Assembly: GCA_021784715.1 (NCBI GenBank)
Contig: JAJYHP010000128.1
Coordinates: forward strand, 1 to 14,410
DNA: 14,410 nucleotides
Direction of reading: 5' to 3'
Source: a bacterium
GTDB lineage: Bacteria > Eremiobacterota > Eremiobacteria > Baltobacterales > Baltobacteraceae
This document shows, one piece after another, positions 6,194-12,397 of this stretch; within the stretch, counting starts at the first letter, position 1, and each line of letters starts with the position of its first letter. Below the pieces are notes generated by a model. That model ran no database searches and was not told the DNA's origin. It was given only the letters and a program-made list of their open reading frames with translations. The translations under genes and the position numbers were made by a program.

Positions 6194-7612
6194 ATGCGGT
6201 TCGCCGTCGCGACCTTGGCCCTTCTTTTCGCCTTCTCGGTGCCGGCCCCGGCACGCGCGGCACGCATCGAGCCCCTTCTCGCGCAGATGCGCTCCGCCGC
6301 AGGCCCCATCTGGTCGGCTCATATCGATGCGGTCGTCGATATCACCGACGGCGAGATCGTGACGCGGGCGCATATCGAGGCGAGCGGAGACCGGCTCGCG
6401 CTTCATCGCTGCCTCGACGATCTCTGTCTCGGACGTTACTACCACGGCGCCGCTGCCGACGATCTGACGCTCAACGGCACACCCATCGACGCCCCGCACG
6501 TCACCTCGAGCGAACCCGCCCTCTTGCTCGCGCTCTCGCATGCCTTTCTCCGTCCGGCCTTTCGCGGTGGCCTCTCGCTCCTGCCCTCCGCACGCGGGAG
6601 CCGCGCTTCGATCGAGGTGCGTTCGCCCGGCATCGCGCCCTTTACGATTCGCGTGCGACGAAACGGACTAATTGCGAGCGCAAAGATCGGCTCCACCACC
6701 TACGATTTTTTCGATTACCGACACGTTGCGACGATGCGACTTCCCGCGCGCATCGTACGCGACGGCGAGCCCTATCTCTCGTTTCGCCACCTCCGCATTC
6801 TCGAAACTCCATTTGCCGAACCGCGTCCGCTCTCGCTCGCATTCGCCGCCGCACCGATCGTCTTGCCCTGGCGTCCACGCGCCCGCACACCCGTCGTCGA
6901 CTGCAGCATCGACGGCAGGCCGCTGCGCTGCCTCATCGATAGCGGCAATTCCGGGCTCTCGATGACGCTCGCGCTCGCCGAACGGCTGCACCTGCAACCG
7001 ATCGGCACCTTCGAAGTCCAAGGAATCGGACGTTATGTGACCGAGGTGGTCTCGGCACCGCCGTTGCACCTTGGGGCGGCAACGCTACCGACGGCCTCCT
7101 ACGTCGTCCTTCCCGATCTCGAAGGCACGCGATACGACGTGGTTTTGGGCACCGATTTTTTGGCGGCGGCTCGCGTGGTCGTCGACGGACCCAAACGCAA
7201 AGTTATCATCGAGCCCTCTTCTCCAATTTCGGCGGCGCGCGGCATTCCGCTCCGTTTTCTTTCGATGGTGCCGACGATCCCCGTCATGCTCGCAACGACG
7301 CATTCGCGCTTGCTGATAGATACCGGCGATGAATCGACGATCGATCTCGGAGCGGGCTTCTTTCATCGCCATCCATCGCTCTTTCGGATAACGCAGAGGC
7401 GTTCGGTCCGCGGCGTCGGAGGAAGCAGCGTCGAACGGCTCGGCCGCATTTCCGGCGTCGCATTCGGATCGCTCCATCTTCCGAACCTGGAGATCGGCGC
7501 GACCGAGCATCTGCATAGCGTAGGCGACGGGCATATCGGCAGCGGGTTGATGGCGAACTTCATCGTGACGTTCGATTACGCGCACGACCGCATCGAGTTC
7601 GCGCGGCCCTAA
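6194..7612 (+). CDS. Exported protein with two retropepsin-like aspartic protease domains
   Basis: A 472-aa protein with a signal peptide at 1-22 (MRFAVATLALLFAFSVPAPARA). Residues about 25-220 form a region that looks like a beta-rich LolA-type substrate or lipid-binding fold, though this is tentative. Two retropepsin-like domains follow. The first has LIDSGNSG with active-site-type D249-S-G251, and later VVLGTDFL. The second has LLIDTGDES with D376-T-G378, and later HIGSGLMANFIVTFDYAHDRIEF. Each domain carries one Asp motif and the hydrophobic-hydrophobic-Gly partner, so the two could pair inside one chain as in pepsins. No PDZ domain is seen. The ATG at 6194 is chosen because the signal peptide begins there. 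The open frame upstream (from 6092) is antisense to the neighbouring gene. The substrate is unknown. Periplasmic or surface location is likely. Confidence 0.85.
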   Translation: MRFAVATLALLFAFSVPAPARAARIEPLLAQMRSAAGPIWSAHIDAVVDITDGEIVTRAHIEASGDRLALHRCLDDLCLGRYYHGAAADDLTLNGTPIDAPHVTSSEPALLLALSHAFLRPAFRGGLSLLPSARGSRASIEVRSPGIAPFTIRVRRNGLIASAKIGSTTYDFFDYRHVATMRLPARIVRDGEPYLSFRHLRILETPFAEPRPLSLAFAAAPIVLPWRPRARTPVVDCSIDGRPLRCLIDSGNSGLSMTLALAERLHLQPIGTFEVQGIGRYVTEVVSAPPLHLGAATLPTASYVVLPDLEGTRYDVVLGTDFLAAARVVVDGPKRKVIIEPSSPISAARGIPLRFLSMVPTIPVMLATTHSRLLIDTGDESTIDLGAGFFHRHPSLFRITQRRSVRGVGGSSVERLGRISGVAFGSLHLPNLEIGATEHLHSVGDGHIGSGLMANFIVTFDYAHDRIEFARP

Positions 7613-7669
7613 ACGAACGAGACGCGCTGCGATGAGCCCACGCGATATGCAGATGCGGGGGCAGAGCAA

Positions 7670-7701
7670 CGACGTCGAAGCGTATGCACGTTTCGACGTC
7701 G
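7670..7701. terminator. Hairpin between convergent genes, probable bidirectional terminator
   Basis: CGACGTCGAA (7670-7679) is the exact reverse complement of TTCGACGTCG (7692-7701). A G-T wobble and three more pairs inside (CGT/ACG) leave a 4-nt loop. It lies in the 108-bp gap between the stop of the aspartic protease gene and the stop of the Asn-rich protein gene. There is no clear T-tract on either side, so termination strength is uncertain. Confidence 0.6.
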
Positions 7702-7720
7702 CTTGCTGGGAACGCCCTTG

Positions 7721-8251
7721 CTAACGGATAGAGTTGGCGTGGAAGAGATTCTGGTTGTCGTAGTATCCGTATGCGGTGATCGATCGCGAGGGGTAGATCG
7801 CGCCGTTGGTGTTGTTGTTCTGTATGGCGTAGGTCGCATCGAACGTGATGGGGATAAGCCCTTGCAGGATCGTGATGCGGTCGTTATTGATGCCGGTGAC
7901 GATGCCGTGGAGCTGCGCGTTTTGCCCGTTTTGGCCATTTTGATTCTGGTTGTTTTGACGGTTGCACCAACCGCGCTGGTGGCCGGCGGGATTGATGCAC
8001 CCGTGCGGGCCGCCGTTCGTATTGTCGTTGTTGCCGTTGTTGCCGTTGTTGTCGTCGCTGCCGTTGCCGTCATTCGAATTTGCATTCCGACCGTACTGGT
8101 TGTACTGATTGGAGGAATTCTGCGAGTTGTTCTGTCCGCTACGTCCGCGATCGCCATGCCCGTGGCCGTCGGCAAGAGCGGATCCGGCGCTCCCGGCTAC
8201 GAGCATCCCGGCGGCGAGAAGCACCCCGAGCGTCGATCTGAAAATTTTCAT
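7721..8251 (-). CDS. Secreted Asn/Gln-rich low-complexity protein
   Basis: A 176-aa protein starting at ATG with AAGGAA about 8 nt upstream. Residues 1-28 form a signal peptide (MKIFRSTLGVLLAAGMLVAG then SAGSALA). A His/Gly/Asp segment (DGHGHGDRGR) follows, then a long Asn-, Gln- and Gly-rich stretch to about residue 110. Two Cys residues flank HGCINPAGHQRGWCN in its middle and may form a disulfide. The last ~65 residues (from AQLHGIVTGINNDRITI to LFHANSIR) are ordered-looking and beta-rich. They recall the mature part of the 99-aa protein at 5555-5854 (DUF5666-like pattern). The family is not known to me. An extracellular, matrix or surface role is a guess from composition. It is transcribed convergently toward the aspartic protease gene. 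Confidence 0.78.
   Translation of the reverse strand: MKIFRSTLGVLLAAGMLVAGSAGSALADGHGHGDRGRSGQNNSQNSSNQYNQYGRNANSNDGNGSDDNNGNNGNNDNTNGGPHGCINPAGHQRGWCNRQNNQNQNGQNGQNAQLHGIVTGINNDRITILQGLIPITFDATYAIQNNNTNGAIYPSRSITAYGYYDNQNLFHANSIR
8027..8053 (-). repeat. 9-bp tandem repeat within the Asn-rich region
   Basis: GTTGTTGCC occurs twice in a row, followed by GTTGTTGTC with one change. On the coding strand it encodes the Asn-Asn-Gly-like repeat of the low-complexity region. Such repeats can expand or contract by slippage in 9-bp steps without breaking the frame. Confidence 0.75.
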
Positions 8252-8266
8252 TATTGCGTTTCCTTC

Positions 8267-8283
8267 GGTAGGTCATACCTACC
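8267..8283. promoter_or_regulatory. Perfect inverted repeat upstream of the Asn-rich gene (possible operator or mRNA hairpin)
   Basis: GGTAGGT and ACCTACC form a perfect 7-bp inverted repeat around CAT. It lies about 15-31 bp upstream of the start codon at 8251, just before the Shine-Dalgarno, in the divergent intergenic gap. It could be a dimeric regulator site or an RNA stem. I see no convincing promoter elements on either strand in this gap. Confidence 0.35.
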
Positions 8284-8368
8284 CCCAAACAACGTAGAAC
8301 CGAAGGCACATCGTTACGGGTAGCCGAGGGCAAGGGAACGGCGACCCTATGGCGAGAAGGGCAATCGC

Positions 8369-8929
8369 ATGCGCGTTTTTCTTCGTTTATCGACTCTGGC
8401 GCTAGTCACAGCGCTCGTCGCAGCGCCGCGAATCACCCCGGCCGCTACATTTGCCGGGCTCAATCCTTGCACTCCGGTCGCCGTCGAAATGATCGATACG
8501 ATCGACTCCGGCAACGCCCGCCCGGGAGACTTTTTTCGCTTCCAAAGCATCAATGCGGTGACCGCCGGCGCCGGCATCGTCATTCCGACGCATACGGTGG
8601 GTTACGGCGTCGTCTCCGTCGCCTCGCCCGCCGGTCGTAACGGCGTCTCGGGAACGCTCGTCCTCGAGCCACGCTATTTCGTCTTGCACGGCAGACATTA
8701 CGGCGTCGTCCTCGACCATCGCGCAAACGACCTCGTCCGCAACGGAAAATCCGGGAATCTTCCCGGCTACCTGGGAGCGATACCGATTCCCGGCGTCAGC
8801 GTCGCTATCGGCGCGTTCAATTTTTTCCACCATGGAAATAATATCGTCGTGAAGAGCGGCACCATGTTCGTCGTGTTTCCGAGCGATAGCCCGAGCGTCG
8901 AACGCTGCCAGCGTTCCCGATCGAACTAA
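8369..8929 (+). CDS. Secreted hypothetical protein, beta-rich
   Basis: A 186-aa protein with GAGAAGG about 8 nt before its ATG. Residues 1-26 form a signal peptide (MRVFLRLSTLALVTALVAAP with cleavage near TPAA). The mature part carries the pattern VEMIDTIDSGNARPGDFFRF, GIVIPTHTVGYGVV and VSGTLVLEPRYFVLHGRHYGVVLDH, and ends IVVKSGTMFVVFP. This looks like the secreted beta-sandwich protein type with a PGD turn, a 'vIPaGt.g.G.V' strand and a final 'G..f.v' strand, known from Acidobacteria and others without a fixed function. Two Cys residues, one near the mature N-terminus (NPC) and one near the C-terminus (ERC), could pair. Its stop overlaps that of the convergent hydrolase gene by 4 bp. No function is proposed. 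Confidence 0.78.
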   Translation: MRVFLRLSTLALVTALVAAPRITPAATFAGLNPCTPVAVEMIDTIDSGNARPGDFFRFQSINAVTAGAGIVIPTHTVGYGVVSVASPAGRNGVSGTLVLEPRYFVLHGRHYGVVLDHRANDLVRNGKSGNLPGYLGAIPIPGVSVAIGAFNFFHHGNNIVVKSGTMFVVFPSDSPSVERCQRSRSN

Positions 8930-9705
8930 CCGCGTTCGGCGATCCACGCCCGCACGATCGAGACGAAGATCTCGGCGCGGTCGCGATGCGGAGCGTGACC
9001 GCAGCGTGCGAGCAAGAGACGATCTACCTCTCCTCTCGCCGACGCCGCGATGCGATCGAGTTGTTCGAATGTCCCGTATTCGTCGTCGCTCCCTTGAACT
9101 GCGAGGATCGGGGCGGCGATCCGCGCGATATGCTCCTCGATATTCCAATCTCGAAAATCAGGATGGAGCCAGATGTCGTTCCAGCCGAAGAACGTCGCAT
9201 CGCCGTTGCGGTGGTGGCGCCCGATCCGTTCGCGCAGCGCCGCATCGCTGCGATAGCGCGCGCCGATTGCCGCTATGGCATCGATCGATTGCCGTTCGAC
9301 GAACGCGTGCGGGGCTTCGAGAACGAGCCCCGAGCAACGCTCCGGGAAGGCGCCGGCGAAAATCGCCGCGATCGATCCACCGTCGCTGTGCCCGAGGAGC
9401 AAGGCGCGGGCGATTCCCAAACGGTCGAGAATCTCCGGAAGCACTTCGAGCGCCTCATCGTGCATGTAGGAGGGCGTACGCGCCGCGCGGAGTTCGCTCG
9501 AGAAGCCGTTCCCGAAGCGCGAATAGAGCAACCAACCGTTCGGGGTTCCCTCGCAAAGGCGCGCAGGAAGGTCGCGCCAGAGCCTCAGCGTACCCAACCC
9601 TTCGTGCAAGAACGCGATGACGGGAGCATCGGTGCTCGCCCCTCGATGATAGACGTACTCGATCTCCCCGCTCCGGAGGGCGAGCGTCTGTGGTTCTTCG
9701 CTCAT
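8926..9705 (-). CDS. Alpha/beta fold hydrolase
   Basis: A 259-aa cytoplasmic protein. It has an oxyanion-loop motif LHEGLGT (33-39), a nucleophile elbow GHSDGG (105-110, S107), the acid D207 or D208 in GSDDEYGT and the catalytic H237 in RCGHAPHRD. This is a complete catalytic triad in the usual order, with a cap region between about 130 and 185. The DDEYGT sequence is typical of a subgroup often annotated only as alpha/beta hydrolase, so the substrate cannot be named. The start MSEEPQ is chosen because residues further upstream in the open frame run into the divergent SRAP gene. No Shine-Dalgarno is visible before it, so the mRNA may be leaderless. Its stop overlaps the convergent secreted protein gene (CTAA). 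Confidence 0.88.
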   Translation of the reverse strand: MSEEPQTLALRSGEIEYVYHRGASTDAPVIAFLHEGLGTLRLWRDLPARLCEGTPNGWLLYSRFGNGFSSELRAARTPSYMHDEALEVLPEILDRLGIARALLLGHSDGGSIAAIFAGAFPERCSGLVLEAPHAFVERQSIDAIAAIGARYRSDAALRERIGRHHRNGDATFFGWNDIWLHPDFRDWNIEEHIARIAAPILAVQGSDDEYGTFEQLDRIAASARGEVDRLLLARCGHAPHRDRAEIFVSIVRAWIAERG

Positions 9706-9766
9706 CGAGCGACGGTACGCCCGCACGGCGCGCTCGTCCTGGCTGCTCGAAACGGCGCGCTCCGCG

Positions 9767-10450
9767 ATGTGCGGTAGGTTTTCGTTCTTCGCGCGGCGCG
9801 CCGATATCGCCGCGGCCTTTCCGTTCGTTCTTCTCGCATCGGATTTCGACGCTTCCATCCCGCCGCGTTACAACATCGCGCCGACGCAACGAACGCCGAT
9901 CGTAGGGAGCGATCTGCACGCGAGCCTCGCCACATGGGGCTTCGGCATTCCGCATACCTTCAACGCGCGCGCGGAGACGATCGCGGAGCGGCCGCTCTAT
10001 CGTCGCTCGTTCGTCGAGCGCCCGGCTCTCGTACCGGCAAACGGGTGGTTCGAATGGGAACCGACGCCGAGCGGAAAGCGGCCGTTCTATATCACCGCGC
10101 TCGGCGAGACACCGATCTTCCTCGCCGGGCTCTGGGAGATGCGCGAACGCATGCCCTGCTTTTCCATACTCACGCGAGCATCGCGTTTCGAACTCGCAGC
10201 GATCCATCACCGCGAGCCCGTCGTCATCGGTCGCGACGACGCATTGCGTTGGCTCGACGTTTCGATCTCGCCGCACGAGCGAGGGGAACTCATCGCGCCG
10301 CGCGCGGAGGCTTCCGCGCATTTCTCGGTACGCGAAGTTCGGCGTTTGGTAAACGATATCCGAAACGACGGCGCCGAGGTACTCGCGCCGCCGATGGAGA
10401 TGGAGTCCGCGCGCGATCTCCCCCTCTTCTCGCCGTCGGCCAAGCCTTGA
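9767..10450 (+). CDS. SRAP domain protein (HMCES/YedK family), abasic-site DNA-protein crosslinker
   Basis: SRAP proteins bind abasic sites in single-stranded DNA and form a covalent thiazolidine link through Cys2, which shields the lesion. This 227-aa protein starts MCGRF, so Cys2 becomes N-terminal after Met removal. Other family marks are PRYNIAPTQ (33-41, N36), FNARAETI (65-72), GWFEW (93-97, E96) and HHREPVVI (147-154). The last aligns with the usual H-x-R-M-P segment but has Glu where Met is common. H148 is the likely catalytic His. YedK is about 222 aa, so the length fits. The start lies 61 bp from the divergent hydrolase start and has no clear Shine-Dalgarno. Its TGA lies within the -35 box of the proC leader promoter. 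Confidence is high for the family. Confidence 0.93.
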   Translation: MCGRFSFFARRADIAAAFPFVLLASDFDASIPPRYNIAPTQRTPIVGSDLHASLATWGFGIPHTFNARAETIAERPLYRRSFVERPALVPANGWFEWEPTPSGKRPFYITALGETPIFLAGLWEMRERMPCFSILTRASRFELAAIHHREPVVIGRDDALRWLDVSISPHERGELIAPRAEASAHFSVREVRRLVNDIRNDGAEVLAPPMEMESARDLPLFSPSAKP

Positions 10451-10475
10451 CGCCGCACGCCGAGCCGAGTATGAT
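10447..10475 (+). promoter_or_regulatory. proC: Near-consensus sigma-70 promoter for the proC leader
   Basis: TTGACG (10447-10452) and TATGAT (10470-10475) are separated by exactly 17 bp. Each matches the housekeeping consensus at 5 of 6 positions. The -35 box contains the SRAP stop codon. A start of transcription near A10482 would place the GTG of the leader peptide only 3 nt from the 5' end. No other promoter in the window is this clear. Confidence 0.82.
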
Positions 10476-10484
10476 CCCCGGACC

Positions 10485-10547
10485 GTGATCGTCCGTTCGC
10501 TGCCTCCGTGCCCTCCTACGCCGCCCTCGCAGGTGCCGGCCGGATAG
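10485..10547 (+). CDS. Proline-rich leader peptide (20 aa) of proC
   Basis: The frame runs GTG-ATC-GTC-CGT-TCG-CTG and then enters a proline-dense run, ending at TAG. The peptide is MIVRSL-PPCPPTPPSQVPAG. It has 7 prolines in 20 residues, six of them within an eight-residue stretch (residues 7-14). The codons are CCT, CCG, CCT, CCT, CCG, CCC and CCG, so more than one proline tRNA is sampled. It begins about 3 nt from the predicted transcript end, so it would be translated as a nearly leaderless message. It lies between a strong promoter and a terminator, 95 bp before the start codon of proC, a proline synthesis gene. This fits a sensor of charged tRNA-Pro. A chance Pro-rich frame in C-rich DNA is the main alternative. 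Confidence 0.68.
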   Translation: MIVRSLPPCPPTPPSQVPAG

Positions 10548-10572
10548 CGCGCGCAGAGAGGATCTCTCGCAG

Positions 10573-10611
10573 AACGTCGCTCTCCAGTCGGAGCGGCGTT
10601 TTTTCTTTTTT
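10573..10611 (+). terminator. Rho-independent terminator in the proC leader
   Basis: AACGTCGCTC (10573-10582) pairs with GAGCGGCGTT (10591-10600) over ten positions with one G-U wobble. The loop is 8 nt, and the T-rich tract TTTTTTCTTTTTT follows. It lies 31 bp upstream of the proC ATG and downstream of the leader peptide. It therefore acts within the leader and is not the end of the SRAP gene, which stops about 120 bp earlier, before the strong promoter. Confidence 0.88.
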
Positions 10612-10641
10612 ATCACCAGAGCTTTCAGGAGCGTGCAATCT

Positions 10642-11361
10642 ATGAATATCGTCATCGTCGGGAATGGGAGGATCGGTCGCGCGATCGCCGGGGGAATTCG
10701 CCGCGCGCGCCCGTCGTGGCCCGTTCGCACGCTCGGACGCGGCGACGATCCCACCGCCGCGCGTGAGGGCGACGTGGTGTTGCTCTGCATCAAACCTCAG
10801 CAGATATCCGCGGCGCTCGAACCGCTCGCTGCGACGTTGAAGCCTGGAAACGTCCTCATCAGCGTCGCCGCGAGAACGACGCTCGCCGAACTTCGCGCAT
10901 TGCTTCCCGCACGCGTCGGCGTCGTTCGTGCGATGCCGAACCTTCCGGTGAGCGAACTCGTCGGGATGACGGCGTTCGCATGTGAGAGCGATCCGAAGGA
11001 TCTCGAACGCGCCGAGGAAATTTTCTCGCTCCTGGGCCGAACGCTCCGCGTGGAAGAGCGGCTGATGGATGCGGCAACGGCGATGAACGGTTGCGGCCCG
11101 GCGTATGCGTACGTCATCGTCGAAGCGTGGATCGACGCCGGAATAAAATTAGGGTTCTCCTACGAAACCTCGCGAACGCTCGTCGCCCAAACGTTACTCG
11201 GCGCGGCCGCCTCGGTCTTAGCGAGCGAGGAGCACCCCGCTGCGCTAAAGACCGCGGTCACCACACCGGCGGGATGCACGATCGAAGGGCTGATGCAGCT
11301 CGAGGATGGTCGCATCCGCAGCACGATCGTGCGCGCGGTGATCGCCGCGGCGGAGGCGTAG
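10642..11361 (+). CDS. proC: Pyrroline-5-carboxylate reductase
   Basis: ProC reduces pyrroline-5-carboxylate to L-proline with NAD(P)H, the last step of proline synthesis. The 239-aa protein has the Rossmann loop GNGRIG (7-12), CIKPQQ (49-54), RAMPNLP (96-102), AMNGCGPAYAY (147-157, for the usual ALSGSGPAY) and the C-terminal signature TTPAGCTIEGLMQLE (207-221), which fits the ProC PROSITE-type pattern. At 239 aa it is some 30 residues shorter than usual (about 270). The loss is mainly between the first glycine loop and KPQ, and at the C-terminus. The ATG at 10642 is preferred over a GTG at 10633, because AGGAG (10627-10631) would be only 1 nt from the GTG but 10 nt from the ATG. The upstream promoter, leader peptide and terminator suggest control by proline supply. 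Confidence 0.93.
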   Translation: MNIVIVGNGRIGRAIAGGIRRARPSWPVRTLGRGDDPTAAREGDVVLLCIKPQQISAALEPLAATLKPGNVLISVAARTTLAELRALLPARVGVVRAMPNLPVSELVGMTAFACESDPKDLERAEEIFSLLGRTLRVEERLMDAATAMNGCGPAYAYVIVEAWIDAGIKLGFSYETSRTLVAQTLLGAAASVLASEEHPAALKTAVTTPAGCTIEGLMQLEDGRIRSTIVRAVIAAAEA

Positions 11362-11383
11362 CGCCGAACGCGACGCATCGACC

Positions 11384-12397
11384 CTACATGGTAAGGACGA
11401 CGCGGAAACGAGCGGCACCGCTCATCATCCGATCGAAGGCCGCCGGAGCTTCGTCGAGCGGACGCTCTTCGATGCGCGCGCGCACGCCGTTGCGCGCGCT
11501 GAACGCCATCGCATCCTCGGAATCGACGCAGGTACCCGAGGGCCACGACTTCACGCTCTGCCGCCCGCCGATCATCGCTGCCGTATTGAGCGAGAGCGGC
11601 TCCATCGACGCCCCCACGATCAGCAACGAGCCGTCGACCGCGAGCCCTCCCATCGCGGGCTCCATGGCCTTCGTCGAAGTTGCGGTGGCGAGCACCACCT
11701 TCGCCCCGCCGAGTTTTTGCAACGCGGCGCCGTAATCGCCGCGCTCGCTGTCGATATAATGCCGCGCACCGAGTTCGAGCGAAAGTTCCCGCTTCGAATC
11801 TCCGCGCGCGATTGCGACGGTTTCGAAGCCCATCTTCGCCGCGTACTGTACGCCGAGATGCCCCAAGCCTCCAACGCCGAGGATCGCGACGAGATCTCCC
11901 GGACGCGCTCCGCTATGGCGTAGCGCGTTGAACGTCGTAACGCCCGCACACATCAACGGCGCCGCTTCGCTCGCCGAGAGAGCGTCGGGAATGCGCGCCA
12001 GCGCGTCCGCCGGAGCGATTGCATACTGCGCGTAACCGCCGTCGTACGATATTCCCGGGACCTGCAACGAACGACAGGTTAAAAAATCACCGCGTCGGCA
12101 GCGGTCGCAGATTCCGCAATGTCCGCCGTGCCAGCCGAGACCGACGCGGTCGCCGACCTGCCAACCGGTGACCATCTCGCCAATCGCATCGATCTTCCCG
12201 GCAATTTCATGCCCCGGCACGCGCGGAAAGACGATTCCCGGCCAGACGTTATAGACCGTCAGCGCATCGCTGTGACAGATACCGCATGCCTCGACGCGGA
12301 TGCGAACGCTGCCCGCCGGCGGCGCCGGAACCTCTCGCTCGTCGCGCTCGACGCGACCGGCCGTCGCCGATTGAACCGCAAATACTTTATTCATCAT
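11384..12397 (-). CDS. Zinc-dependent alcohol dehydrogenase (MDR superfamily)
   Basis: A 337-aa medium-chain dehydrogenase. Catalytic zinc ligands are C41 (CGICHSD), H63 with E64 (PGHEIAGKI) and C150 (MCAGVTTFNAL). The structural zinc is bound by the four-Cys lobe C94, C97, C100 and C108. The cofactor loop LGVGGLGHLG lies at 173-182, followed by AAKMGFETVAIARG, which suggests NAD(P) binding. The AdhA-like features and length (about 340) point to an alcohol/aldehyde oxidoreductase of broad range. The true substrate is not readable from sequence. Two ATG codons stand in tandem. The first overlaps the stop of the MFS gene (ATGA), and the second (12394) would give a slightly better spacing from AGAGG. 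It is convergent with proC, with a gap of 22 bp and no terminator seen between them. Confidence 0.93.
   Translation of the reverse strand: MMNKVFAVQSATAGRVERDEREVPAPPAGSVRIRVEACGICHSDALTVYNVWPGIVFPRVPGHEIAGKIDAIGEMVTGWQVGDRVGLGWHGGHCGICDRCRRGDFLTCRSLQVPGISYDGGYAQYAIAPADALARIPDALSASEAAPLMCAGVTTFNALRHSGARPGDLVAILGVGGLGHLGVQYAAKMGFETVAIARGDSKRELSLELGARHYIDSERGDYGAALQKLGGAKVVLATATSTKAMEPAMGGLAVDGSLLIVGASMEPLSLNTAAMIGGRQSVKSWPSGTCVDSEDAMAFSARNGVRARIEERPLDEAPAAFDRMMSGAARFRVVLTM

Larger units (their letters stand above)
10482..10611 (+). promoter_or_regulatory. Putative proline-responsive transcription attenuator of proC
   Basis: The predicted transcript begins with a proline-rich 20-codon frame and ends in an intrinsic terminator before proC. 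Three pairings compete. CTCGC (10526-10530, in the Pro-Ser-Gln codons) can pair with GCAGAG (10553-10558, one A bulged). GAGAGGAT (10556-10563) can pair with GTCGCTCTC (10576-10584, one bulged G), which would block the terminator's left arm. The terminator arms pair with each other. A ribosome stalled on the Pro codons would leave GAGAGGAT free to act as an antiterminator. A ribosome at the TAG (10545-10547) would cover it and let the terminator form. This is the logic of trp/his attenuators. Pairings are read by eye and the folding is inferred. Confidence 0.62.

Noticed and set aside
6188..6541. N-terminal extension of the 103-aa protein to 221 aa
   Set aside because: The extension is antisense to the signal peptide and N-terminus of the aspartic protease and has an odd Arg/Gly/Glu composition.
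7900..8100. CRISPR-like repeats
   Set aside because: The repeats are short, directly adjacent, in frame and encode an Asn-rich tract. There are no spacers.
10482..10611. The proC leader as SRP RNA, a c-di-GMP riboswitch or a T-box
   Set aside because: The SRP core (GGAAGCAGCC-like), GEMM motif and T-box bulge (TGG with AGGGTGGNACCGCG) are absent. The Pro-rich frame plus terminator explains the layout better.
10633..10641. GTG start for proC three codons earlier
   Set aside because: Only 1 nt from the AGGAG ribosome site, and the added residues are outside the conserved N-terminal strand.
11362..11383. Terminator between proC and the alcohol dehydrogenase gene
   Set aside because: The 22-bp convergent gap has no convincing hairpin or T-tract.
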